42,209 nucleotides of DNA from Actinomycetota bacterium (GTDB lineage Bacteria > Actinomycetota > Acidimicrobiia > Acidimicrobiales > Ilumatobacteraceae), in the NCBI GenBank assembly GCA_009919275.1, contig RGCG01000011.1, positions 1 through 42,209 on the forward strand. The letters run 5' to 3'. This document shows, piece by piece, positions 35,104 to 42,209 of this stretch; the stretch's first letter is position 1, and each line of letters opens with the position of its first letter. The translations under genes were made by a program, and so were the position numbers. A model generated the notes under the pieces. It searched no databases. It was not told the DNA's origin and worked only from the letters and a program-made list of their open reading frames with translations.

Positions 35104-36036
35104 GTGGCCTACCTCAGTGCGGCACCCGAATCAACCGACGTCGTTCGCGATGCGCTGATCGCGCACGATTACCTGGTCGACGAGGGTCTCACCACCGCGG
35201 TCTTCTTGGCGCTCACGTTGCAGCGACCGCTTCTCCTCGAAGGCGAAGCGGGTGTCGGCAAGACGGAGCTCGCCAAGGTGCTCGCCGAAGCGCGGGGAAG
35301 CGAACTCATTCGCCTGCAGTGCTACGAGGGCATCGACGCCGCTCAGGCCGTCTACGACTGGGACTACGCACGTCAGTTGCTCCATCTCCGCGCCGCCGAG
35401 GCATCGGGTGAGGCCGCAGGTGCCGGTACGAAAGCGCTCGAATCGCAGCTCTACAGCGAACAGTTCCTCTTGAAGCGTGCACTGTTGCGCGCAATCGAAC
35501 CAACGGGTGGGCCGTCACCGGTTCTCCTCATCGACGAAATCGACCGTGCCGACGACGAGTTCGAGGCATACCTTCTCGAAGTCCTTTCCGACTTCCAGAT
35601 CACGGTTCCCGAACTCGGCACGTTCAGCGCCGACAACCCACCCGTCGTCATTCTCACCTCGAACCGCACGCGCGACGTGCACGACGCGCTGAAGCGCCGT
35701 TGTCTCTATCACTGGGTCGAACACCCGACATTCGACCGCGAAGTCGCCATCGTCAAGCTGCGCGTTCCCGGCATCGGCATCAATCTCACCCGCCAAGTTG
35801 CCGGGGCTGTCGAGGCACTGCGCGCGCTGCAGCTCTACAAGCCGCCGGGAATCGCAGAGACCATCGACTGGGCCACCGCCCTCGGTCGACTCGGTGCGAA
35901 GGAATTGAACGATGACGTCGTCGAAATCACCCTTGGAACCGTGCTCAAGTACCGCGAAGACCACGAGCGCGTTCGCGAAACCGGGGTCGCCGCCCTCGTC
36001 AAGCAGGCCCTCGAGCGTGGCGCTTTCCACGGCTGA
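35104..36036 (+). CDS. MoxR-family AAA+ ATPase (CoxD-like)
   Basis: MoxR/CoxD ATPases act with a VWA partner to mature metalloenzymes; CoxD takes part in assembling the CO dehydrogenase active site. The 310-residue protein has Walker A GEAGVGKT (47-54), Walker B VLLIDEIDRADDEFEAYLLE near residue 140, sensor 1 VILTSNRTRDVHDALKRRC and a C-terminal lid. GTG start fits the leaderless promoter. The end overlaps the VWA gene by 20 bases, a strong sign of coupling. Confidence 0.95.
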   Translation: MAYLSAAPESTDVVRDALIAHDYLVDEGLTTAVFLALTLQRPLLLEGEAGVGKTELAKVLAEARGSELIRLQCYEGIDAAQAVYDWDYARQLLHLRAAEASGEAAGAGTKALESQLYSEQFLLKRALLRAIEPTGGPSPVLLIDEIDRADDEFEAYLLEVLSDFQITVPELGTFSADNPPVVILTSNRTRDVHDALKRRCLYHWVEHPTFDREVAIVKLRVPGIGINLTRQVAGAVEALRALQLYKPPGIAETIDWATALGRLGAKELNDDVVEITLGTVLKYREDHERVRETGVAALVKQALERGAFHG

Positions 36037-37138
36037 GACCATCGCCGTCGCATTCGCACGCGTGCTGCGTGGTGTCGGAATTGTTGCGCCCGTTGACAGC
36101 GTCGTCTCGTTCGTCGACGCACTCACACGGCTGGGCGTCGGCGAACGCAGCAACGTCTATTGGGCCGGACGAGCAACGCTTGTTCGTCGACCCGAGGAAT
36201 TCGAGCTCTACGACCGAGCCTTCGCCGTCTTTTGGGATGAGCGTCGAGCAAACGCCGCCGATGAGATCACCGAAACCATTCGAATTGCGCTGGCCACCGA
36301 CGACGGAGAAGACGCCCCCGACGACGGTTCGACATCCCAATCCGATGCCGACATCACACTCACACTGCGTTGGTCGGCAATCGAAGCGCTCCGCGAAAAG
36401 GACTTTGCCGAGTATTCCGACGACGAGCTGCACCTCGCGCGCGAGTTGATGTCGCGCTTGCGGCTCGCCGGGCCGCGCCGTCAATCACTCCGCTTGCGCG
36501 CAGCACACGGCACCCACTCGATACCCGACCTGCGCCGTACCGTGCGTGCTTCGCTCCGTTCGGGTGGCGAACCCGTGCGACGGCACTGGCGTCGACCCGA
36601 CGACAAACTTCGACGGCTGGTTCTCCTTCTCGACATTTCCGGGTCGATGGAGCCCTACTCGCGGGCATTTCTCCGCTTCGTTCATGCCGCCGTCGCGGGC
36701 CGCCAGCGGGTCGAAGCCTTCACCTTCGGCACGCGCCTCACCCGTCTCACGAAGGAACTCTCCACACGAAATCCCGACGAAGCGATCACCCGGGCGGCGC
36801 GAAACGTCGCTGACTGGAGCGGTGGTACGCGCCTCGGCGACTGCCTACGGACGTTCAACGACGAATGGGGCGTGCGTGGCCTCGCTCGTGGTGCGATCGT
36901 CGTCATCCTCTCCGACGGCTGGGACCGCGGCAACCCCGAACTCCTGGGTTCCGAAATGGAACGCCTGCACCGCGCGGCTTTTCGCACCGTCTGGGTGAAC
37001 CCGCTGAAGGTGACGAAGGGCTACGCCCCACTTGCCAAGGGCATGGCAGCCGCATTGCCGCACATCGACGACTTTGTCGAAGGTCACTCGATCGATGCCC
37101 TCGACCGCCTCTGCCGCGCCATCTCACGTCTCGACTGA
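36017..37138 (+). CDS. VWA-domain protein, CoxE-like
   Basis: CoxE-like proteins pair with MoxR ATPases. The 373-residue protein has an N-terminal helical part, an acidic middle and a C-terminal VWA domain with the MIDAS motif LLLDISGSME (DxSxS), a second site TRLGDCLRTF and VILSDGWDRG. This metal site is intact. GTG 36017 was chosen as the first in-frame start consistent with homology (STAETIAVAFARVLR); it overlaps the MoxR gene by 20 bases and no ATG occurs before the domain. Confidence 0.92.
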   Translation: MALSTAETIAVAFARVLRGVGIVAPVDSVVSFVDALTRLGVGERSNVYWAGRATLVRRPEEFELYDRAFAVFWDERRANAADEITETIRIALATDDGEDAPDDGSTSQSDADITLTLRWSAIEALREKDFAEYSDDELHLARELMSRLRLAGPRRQSLRLRAAHGTHSIPDLRRTVRASLRSGGEPVRRHWRRPDDKLRRLVLLLDISGSMEPYSRAFLRFVHAAVAGRQRVEAFTFGTRLTRLTKELSTRNPDEAITRAARNVADWSGGTRLGDCLRTFNDEWGVRGLARGAIVVILSDGWDRGNPELLGSEMERLHRAAFRTVWVNPLKVTKGYAPLAKGMAAALPHIDDFVEGHSIDALDRLCRAISRLD

Positions 37139-37144
37139 CACCCG

Positions 37145-37150
37145 TACACT
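37145..37150 (+). promoter_or_regulatory. Leaderless -10 TACACT upstream of the XdhC-like gene
   Basis: TACACT ends 7 bases before ATG 37158, directly after the stop of the VWA gene. No SD lies between. Confidence 0.5.
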
Positions 37151-37157
37151 TCACGTC

Positions 37158-38300
37158 ATGCGCGATCTGCTCCCCGAGTTCGCAGCCTGGCGTGGCAAAG
37201 GCGAACGCTTCGCCATCGCGCGCGTCGTCGACATCGAAGGCTCCGGTCCCCGTGAACCCGGCGCAGCGATGGCCGTGTCGGCGTCGGGTCAGGTCATCGG
37301 CTCGGTCAGCGGTGGCTGCGTCGAAGGTGCGGTCGTCTCCGAGGCGCTTGCCATCCTTGCGGGCGAGGCGCAGCCGCGCGTCGTCACGTTCGGATACTCC
37401 GACGACGAAGCGTTCGCGGTGGGACTCACCTGTGGCGGCACCATCCACCTCTTCATCCAACCCGCCGATCATCTCGTCGACACCAACAACGGCCCGGCTG
37501 CGCTCGACATTCTCGACGCACATATTCGCTCGCATGAACCAATAGCCATCGCAACGGTCATCGACGGCCCGCAGACCGGACGCACTCTCGTCGTTTCCCC
37601 GGACGAATCACCCGTCGGTACCCTCGGCAACGCCGAACTCGATCGCATTGTCGTGCGCGACGCGCTCGGCGAACTCGAAGCAGGCACGACGGGAATTCGT
37701 CACTACGGTCCCGAGGGGCAAACCACGCCCGAAGACCTGGTCGACGCACCAACCGTCAAGGTGTTCGTCGAAAGCTTTGCTCCCGCTCCGCAGATGTGGA
37801 TCTTTGGTGCGGTCGACTTCACTGCCGCCTTGGCGCGAGTCGCAAAGATCCTTGGTTACCGCGTCACGGTTTGTGACGCGCGCGAAATCTTCGCCACGCG
37901 CCGCCGCTTCCCCATGGCCGACAACGTGGTCGTGTCATGGCCGGGCGATCTCTTCCGCGCCGAGGGAAAGAACCTCGGGCCGCGCGATGCGGTGTGCATC
38001 CTCACCCACGACGCCAAGTTCGATGTCCCCGCCGTGCAGGGTGCACTCGCCACTCGTGTCGGCTACATCGGGGTCATGGGTTCGCGAAAAACCCACACGA
38101 AACGTCTCGAACGCCTCGCCGAAGCCGGGGTCAACAATCCCACCGATCTCGCCCGCCTGATGTCGCCCGTCGGCCTCGATCTCGGTGCTCGCACGCCGGA
38201 AGAAACGGCGATCTCCATCTGCGCCGAAATCATTGCTCGGCGCACCGGTCGCAATGCACCATCGCTGCGCGACTCGAGTGGTCCGATTCACACGAACTGA
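37158..38300 (+). CDS. XdhC/CoxF-family molybdenum-cofactor insertion protein
   Basis: XdhC-type proteins bind and protect the mature Mo cofactor and help insert it into xanthine-oxidase-family enzymes. The 380-residue protein has the N-terminal XdhC/CoxI domain (EGSGPREPGAAMAVSASGQ, SVSGGCVEGAVV, FGYSDDEAFAVGLTCGG with a Cys typical of the family) and the C-terminal Rossmann domain (MWIFGAVDFTAALA, ILGYRVTVCDAR, GYIGVMGSRKT). Both are intact. It ends 28 bases before the convergent NlpC/P60 gene. Confidence 0.95.
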   Translation: MRDLLPEFAAWRGKGERFAIARVVDIEGSGPREPGAAMAVSASGQVIGSVSGGCVEGAVVSEALAILAGEAQPRVVTFGYSDDEAFAVGLTCGGTIHLFIQPADHLVDTNNGPAALDILDAHIRSHEPIAIATVIDGPQTGRTLVVSPDESPVGTLGNAELDRIVVRDALGELEAGTTGIRHYGPEGQTTPEDLVDAPTVKVFVESFAPAPQMWIFGAVDFTAALARVAKILGYRVTVCDAREIFATRRRFPMADNVVVSWPGDLFRAEGKNLGPRDAVCILTHDAKFDVPAVQGALATRVGYIGVMGSRKTHTKRLERLAEAGVNNPTDLARLMSPVGLDLGARTPEETAISICAEIIARRTGRNAPSLRDSSGPIHTN

Positions 38301-38328
38301 TCGCGGTGCGCCAGCCCGCCAAACCGCG

Positions 38329-39060
38329 TCAGCTTTCGGGTGCCGGATCGGCAAACCGCACGTTTGGCGACTCGCGCCAGTTGATCGGTCCCACACGCAC
38401 GCCCAGATTCGGTCGCGCAGAGTGCAACACGATGTCACCGACGCCGAGGTAGATCATCGTGTGGCCCGGATACCCGACAATCACACCCGCGCGCGCATCG
38501 GCGCGCGACACCTCACGGCTTTGATCGATCTGGCGGTCGGACTTCATTGGCAGTGACACTCCCGATTTCGCCCACGCATACGCGACGAGACCCGAACAGT
38601 CGAGTCCCTTCTTCGGGTTGTCGGAACCAAACAGGTAGCCGACGCCCAGAGTGGTGAGTCCAACGAGAATCGCCTTCTGGTGGCGACTCGACGTTGACTG
38701 CCACGCCTCGAACATCTCGCTTCGCGAGACGAATGTTCGTGCGGCAACGATCGACACGACACTTGCAAGGGCGCGCTGGTATCTGTCGGCGGCACGCGGG
38801 TCTTTCGACGCGATCGCATTCTCATACGCATCCAACGCCTCGACCGCGCGGTCGCGCAGAACGTCGTGACGCGGCTGGGCGTCTTTCGTCATCATTTCGG
38901 GTGAGCGCCACGAGGTGTGGACCACTGACGGTGGAACGATGACGGCCCCTCGGCCCGCGTACACGGGGGATGCACCGAAGCCGAACGCGCAGGCGCAAGC
39001 CAACACTGCGCCAACGATGCCGAACCTGCGGGCCCGGCGGCTCCCCAACCACCGCTTCAT
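38329..39060 (-). CDS. Secreted NlpC/P60 peptidoglycan hydrolase
   Basis: The 243-residue protein has a signal peptide (basic start, hydrophobic 14-30, likely cleavage after SPVYA at residue 35). A central region of about 90 residues is helical, and the C-terminal NlpC/P60 domain has the catalytic Cys155 in GLDCSGLVAYAW. His200 (YPGHTMIYLG) and His213 (VLHSARP) complete the triad positions. It should cleave peptide stems in the cell wall. ATG 39060 was chosen since a signal peptide begins there and TAGTTT lies 7 bases upstream. It is on the opposite strand inside the cox maturation genes. Confidence 0.88.
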   Translation of the reverse strand: MKRWLGSRRARRFGIVGAVLACACAFGFGASPVYAGRGAVIVPPSVVHTSWRSPEMMTKDAQPRHDVLRDRAVEALDAYENAIASKDPRAADRYQRALASVVSIVAARTFVSRSEMFEAWQSTSSRHQKAILVGLTTLGVGYLFGSDNPKKGLDCSGLVAYAWAKSGVSLPMKSDRQIDQSREVSRADARAGVIVGYPGHTMIYLGVGDIVLHSARPNLGVRVGPINWRESPNVRFADPAPES

Positions 39061-39076
39061 CGGTACAAAACTACCG
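39061..39076. promoter_or_regulatory. Perfect inverted repeat over the NlpC/P60 -10, possible operator
   Basis: CGGTA (39061-39065) and TACCG (39072-39076) flank a 6-base centre. On the - strand TAGTTT (39073-39068) is the -10 and the repeat ends directly at the start codon, so a bound protein would block both. The MobA-like gene starts 44 bases away in the other direction. Confidence 0.4.
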
Positions 39077-39119
39077 AGGTGGGGTGGAGGTCCCGTCACT
39101 TTCGAGGCAGGCTTGGAGC

Positions 39120-39692
39120 GTGATCGCTGCCCTCATCCTCGCTGCCGGCGCGGGCTCGCGTTTTGCGGGGAAACAGCACAAACTTCTTTCACCGTTGCGC
39201 GGCACAAGGGTCATCGACCACACCATCGCCGCGGTTCAGCGGGCAATCGCCGATGGTGCCCCCATTGCCAGGATCCTCGTTGTCACCGGTGCGGTCGACC
39301 TTGCCCCACTCCCCTCCGAGGTCAGCGTCGTTGCCAACCCCCAATGGAACGAGGGACAAGCAACGTCGCTGCAGGCGGGCATCCGCGCGGCCGAAGCGAT
39401 CGGCGCCGATGCCGTCGTGGTGGGTCTTGGAGACCAGCCGTTTGTCTCGCCCGATGCATGGCGTGCCGTGGCCGAATCCCACGCCACCATCGCAGTTGCC
39501 ACGTATCCGGGCGCGTCGACGCGCACCCCAGCCCTCATTCGCCGCGAAGCCTGGCCACATTTGCCGAAAACTGGTGACTTCGGCGCACGTCACCTCATCT
39601 CCAGTCGCCCGGAACTGGTCGAGGAAGTACCCTGCTCGGGTACCCCCGCAGACATCGACACCCTCGAGGATCTCGAATCATGGAACCCCTGA
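39120..39692 (+). CDS. MobA-like nucleotidyltransferase (molybdenum cofactor cytidylyltransferase type)
   Basis: The 190-residue protein resembles MocA/MobA-type enzymes that join CTP (or GTP) to molybdopterin. CO-dehydrogenase-type enzymes need the cytosine form, so cytidylyl transfer is expected. Visible: LILAAGAGSRFAGKQHKLL (nucleotide-binding loop), VVVGLGDQPFVSPDAW with the metal-binding Asp near residue 105, and the terminal PADIDTLEDLE. GTG 39120 has SD GGAG 1-4 bases upstream, which is tight, but no better start was found. The end overlaps coxG by 13 bases. Confidence 0.86.
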   Translation: MIAALILAAGAGSRFAGKQHKLLSPLRGTRVIDHTIAAVQRAIADGAPIARILVVTGAVDLAPLPSEVSVVANPQWNEGQATSLQAGIRAAEAIGADAVVVGLGDQPFVSPDAWRAVAESHATIAVATYPGASTRTPALIRREAWPHLPKTGDFGARHLISSRPELVEEVPCSGTPADIDTLEDLESWNP

Positions 39693-40324
39693 ACCACAGC
39701 TTCACCGTCCCCGTTGCCATCGCTGAAGCATGGAACGTCCTCACCAACGTCGAGCGCATCGCACCATGCCTCCCCGGCGCACAGCTCCAGGAAATCGAAG
39801 GCGAAACGTACCGAGGCGCCGTCAAAGTGAAGGTCGGCCCAATCCAGGCGCAATTCAAGGGACAGGCATCGTTCGTGGAAAAAGATGACGCGAACTACAA
39901 GGTCGTCTTGAAGGGAGAAGGCCGCGACACCGGCGGCAAGGGCAACGCATCGGCCGTCATCACCGCGCAACTCACGGCCATCGACGCCAGCTCGACACAG
40001 GTCAATGTCAACACCGATCTCTCCATCACGGGCAAGGTCGCACAGTTCGGACGCGGCGCGCTTGCCGACGTCAGCGACAAACTCCTCGCACAGTTCTCCG
40101 AGAACCTGAACAACCTCATCGCCGCGGAGCCCGCCGTTGCGGCTGTCGCCGCTGCGCCCGAGCCCGCGCCCGAAGCCGGTCAACCCGCCGTACGCAAGAT
40201 CGATGCCCCCGAAGTTGCACCCATCAACCTGATCGAGACCGCTGGTGCAACCATTGTGAAGCGTGCGCTGCCCGTCGTTGCCGGCATCCTCGTCATCGTT
40301 CTGCTCGCCATCGCGATCTTCTGA
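39680..40324 (+). CDS. CoxG-like SRPBCC protein with C-terminal membrane anchor
   Basis: CoxG family proteins (SRPBCC fold) have been linked to membrane attachment of CO dehydrogenase and to lipid or quinone binding. The 214-residue protein has the N-terminal domain (FTVPVAIAEAWNVLTNVERIAPCLPGA, GAVKVKVGPIQAQFKG), an Ala/Pro linker (about 145-170) and a hydrophobic C-terminal tail (about 192-214) that should act as a membrane anchor. It overlaps the MobA-like gene by 13 bases and is the last cox-type gene before the conserved DUF501-ppx pair. Confidence 0.92.
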   Translation: MEPLNHSFTVPVAIAEAWNVLTNVERIAPCLPGAQLQEIEGETYRGAVKVKVGPIQAQFKGQASFVEKDDANYKVVLKGEGRDTGGKGNASAVITAQLTAIDASSTQVNVNTDLSITGKVAQFGRGALADVSDKLLAQFSENLNNLIAAEPAVAAVAAAPEPAPEAGQPAVRKIDAPEVAPINLIETAGATIVKRALPVVAGILVIVLLAIAIF

Positions 40325-40341
40325 CAGCACGGTCCGGATCA

Positions 40342-40806
40342 ATGGCCACGCAGGCCGACATCGATCGCGTCACCGAACTTCTCGGACGTGCCCCACAAGG
40401 CGAATTCAACGTCGTCGTACGTCACGCAAACGGAGACCCCGTGGTCGTGCGCAACAGCCCACTTCTGAACGACGGGACCCCGATGCCAACGCTCTTCTGG
40501 CTCGTCGGACGCCATGAATACACCGCGGTCTCACGACTGGAAGCTGCAGGAGGTGTCGACCAAGCAGAAGCCGAGGTTGACCCAACTGCGCTCGACGCCG
40601 CACACCGTTCGTATGCGGAACTACGCAGCGCCGACCTGCCCGCCAACCACACGGGTCCGGTCCCCTCTGCCGGCGTGGCCGGTACGCGCCGCGGCGTGAA
40701 GTGCCTGCACGCTCATTTCGCGTGGTGGCTCGCGGGCGGCAATGACCCTGTCGGCGAGTGGGTCGCTCGACGCATCGACTACGCACCGGAACTGCGTCAT
40801 GTCTGA
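40342..40806 (+). CDS. DUF501 family protein
   Basis: DUF501 proteins are small actinobacterial proteins of unknown function that sit next to ppx and divIC. The 154-residue protein has RAPQGEFNVVVRHANGDPVVVRN, TPMPTLFWLVG and VKCLHAHFAWWLAGG near the end, the family hallmarks. Cys and His residues in KCLHAH could bind a metal. The end overlaps ppx by 8 bases. Confidence 0.9.
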   Translation: MATQADIDRVTELLGRAPQGEFNVVVRHANGDPVVVRNSPLLNDGTPMPTLFWLVGRHEYTAVSRLEAAGGVDQAEAEVDPTALDAAHRSYAELRSADLPANHTGPVPSAGVAGTRRGVKCLHAHFAWWLAGGNDPVGEWVARRIDYAPELRHV

Positions 40807-41779
40807 CCGCATCGCAGTCGTCGACATCGGCAGCAATTCGGTGAAGCTTCTCGCCCTCGACGGCGAAGACACCCTTCATCGCGACAGCGTCGTCACCAGA
40901 CTTGGTACCGGCGTCACAGACACCGGCAATCTTGCCGACGAGTCGGTGGCCGCCACACTGCAGCGCCTCGCCGACATCAAGGACATCGTCGAGTCCCACG
41001 GCATCACCAATCTTCACGCGGTGGCAACCGCGGCGGTCCGATCGGCGAACAATGCCGAATCCTTCATCAAAGACGCATCACGAATCCTCGGGTGCGATGT
41101 CGCGGTGATCGACGGAGTCACCGAGGGCACACTCGCCTTCATTGGTGCTCAGCGCAACCTCGAACACATCATCGGCACGAGCCCACTCACGGTTCTCGAC
41201 GTGGGCGGCGGCTCCACGGAGTTCAGCATCGGCCTGCCCGGCGCCACGCCGCGTGTCGCCAGCATCCCGTACGGCGCACGCAATCTCACCGAGCGCATTC
41301 TCGAACACGATCCGCCGCGGCCCGAAGAACTCACCAACGCCATCGGGGCAGTCATCGATGAGATCGATGATGTCGTCCGCGAGATTCCCGAACTCGAGTC
41401 CTGCGACCGTCTTGTCGGTGTCGCCGGAACGGTCGTCACCATCGCGATGGTCGAGCTCGGCCTCCACGAGTTCGACGCAAACGTCCTGCACGGTATGGAA
41501 CTCTCGAAAGACGCTGCCGAGGACGTCTTTCGCACGCTTGCAACCGAGTCATTGGCGGATCGGGTCTTCAACCCCGGACTGCCTGCCGACCGTGCCGACA
41601 TCATCGTCGGCGGCTGTTGCGTTCTCGTGGCGGTGCTGAGAAAGTTGCAGCTGCCCGCCATCACGGTGTCGACGACCGCACTTGCCGACGGAGTCGCCGT
41701 GGTCGCGCGTCGGTCGGCCCCACGGCTCAACGCCGGCGCACGCCTTACCGACATTCTGCGAGACTTCTGCGTCTCATGA
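40799..41779 (+). CDS. ppx: Exopolyphosphatase / guanosine pentaphosphatase family (Ppx/GppA)
   Basis: Ppx/GppA enzymes hydrolyse polyphosphate or pppGpp. The 326-residue protein carries the ASKHA phosphate-binding loops VVDIGSNSVKLL (about 7-18) and VLDVGGGSTEFSIG near residue 133, and VAGTVVTIAMVELG in the second lobe. It corresponds to the short mycobacterial Ppx1 type without the extra C-terminal domain. It overlaps DUF501 by 8 bases and the GNAT gene by 4. Confidence 0.94.
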   Translation: MSDRIAVVDIGSNSVKLLALDGEDTLHRDSVVTRLGTGVTDTGNLADESVAATLQRLADIKDIVESHGITNLHAVATAAVRSANNAESFIKDASRILGCDVAVIDGVTEGTLAFIGAQRNLEHIIGTSPLTVLDVGGGSTEFSIGLPGATPRVASIPYGARNLTERILEHDPPRPEELTNAIGAVIDEIDDVVREIPELESCDRLVGVAGTVVTIAMVELGLHEFDANVLHGMELSKDAAEDVFRTLATESLADRVFNPGLPADRADIIVGGCCVLVAVLRKLQLPAITVSTTALADGVAVVARRSAPRLNAGARLTDILRDFCVS

Positions 41780-42209
41780 GCGCCACCAACCCTGACCACC
41801 CCGCGAATCGTGCCGCCAACGTGAGCGGCGTCGGTGTGCCGGGGCTGCGCCTCTACGGCAAGCGGGTGGTACTGCGTCCGCTGAACGTGCAGGACTTCTC
41901 GGCGTGGGCAGAATGCCGCAAGCGCAACGAAGACTGGTTGCTGAAGTGGGAACCCCTGCGCCCCATCACGCAACCCGACCCTGCGAACGATCGCGACATC
42001 TTTTCCGCTCGCTGCAACATCCGCGAGCGAGAGCGTCAAAGCGGAACGTCCTATGCCTTCGGTCTCTTCGTGGACAACGCCTTTTGCGGCGAGGTCAACC
42101 TGAACAACGTGGTTCGTGGGGCAATGCAAAGTGCAACGATCGGCTACTGGATCGATCAGCGTCGTGCCGGCAATGCATACACATCGGAAGCCGTCGTGGT
42201 GTTGTTGAA
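41776..42209 (+). CDS. GNAT-family acetyltransferase (RimJ-like), partial at window end
   Basis: The frame is open to the window end and gives 144 residues. After a 20-residue variable start it reads LYGKRVVLRPLNVQDFSAWAE, SYAFGLFVDNAFCGEVNL and SATIGYWIDQRRAGNAYTSEA, the strand, acetyl-CoA loop and helix of the RimJ/RimL (ribosomal protein alanine N-acetyltransferase) group. ATG overlaps the ppx stop (ATGA). The C-terminal end lies outside the window. Confidence 0.87.
   Translation, partial: MSATNPDHPANRAANVSGVGVPGLRLYGKRVVLRPLNVQDFSAWAECRKRNEDWLLKWEPLRPITQPDPANDRDIFSARCNIRERERQSGTSYAFGLFVDNAFCGEVNLNNVVRGAMQSATIGYWIDQRRAGNAYTSEAVVVLL

Noticed and set aside
25049-40341. Prophage or integrative element
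   Set aside because: No integrase, transposase, phage structural gene, att-like tRNA end or direct repeats were found at the borders of the island.

Overview
The window is high-GC, gene-dense bacterial chromosome with tight operons, many 4-base start/stop overlaps and no intact mobile element. Gene order and content point to an actinobacterium. The stretch rsmI, metG, tatD, a secreted-protein gene, ksgA, ispE, (tRNA-Gln), prs, rplY, pth, mfd, mazG, eno, divIC, DUF501, ppx is the same neighbourhood known around Rv1003-Rv1026 of Mycobacterium tuberculosis. A 30-residue bS22 gene and many starts with a TAnnnT hexamer 6-10 bases upstream (leaderless style) fit the same phylum. Class Acidimicrobiia is my best guess, but that is inference from general character, not from a marker I could test.

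Region 1 (1-6.2 kb): the C-terminal half of a P2-type cation ATPase, a small unknown membrane protein and a Nudix hydrolase on the + strand meet a SUF iron-sulfur assembly operon on the - strand (sufB, a small Cys-rich protein, sufD, a Rieske ferredoxin, sufC). sufB is broken by what looks like an internal loss of about 64 bases. Region 2 (6.3-25 kb): housekeeping genes for translation, rRNA modification, isoprenoid and PRPP synthesis, repair, NTP sanitation, glycolysis and division, with one thioesterase gene that shares a 24-bp divergent leaderless promoter with metG.

Region 3 (25.1-40.3 kb): an accessory island that splits the usual divIC-DUF501-ppx order. It carries a molybdenum hydroxylase of the CO-dehydrogenase-like family (coxL of the AYRGAGR type, coxS, coxM) and its maturation genes (MoxR-type AAA+, VWA/CoxE, XdhC/CoxF, MobA-like, CoxG). 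Among these sit a three-gene ABC-2 exporter, a PAP2-family membrane protein, a Dabb protein, an unusual SDR, a FAD amine-oxidase-like protein and an NlpC/P60 hydrolase. coxL is also broken by an apparent loss of about 64 bases. The island holds three copies of a 46-47-nt hairpin element, each just 3' of a stop codon and in the sense direction, and a 28-bp unit repeated three times at the end of a permease gene.

Region 4 (40.3-42.2 kb): the conserved order resumes with DUF501 and ppx, then a truncated GNAT acetyltransferase at the window edge. The cox genes would work together as one enzyme plus its cofactor insertion machinery: CoxL/CoxM/CoxS form the hydroxylase, MobA-like and XdhC-like proteins prepare the molybdenum cofactor, MoxR/CoxE remodel the active site, and CoxG may tether the enzyme to the membrane. 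The true substrate (CO, an aldehyde or another carbonyl or N-heterocycle) cannot be read from the sequence. No stretch longer than 300 bases lacks a gene.
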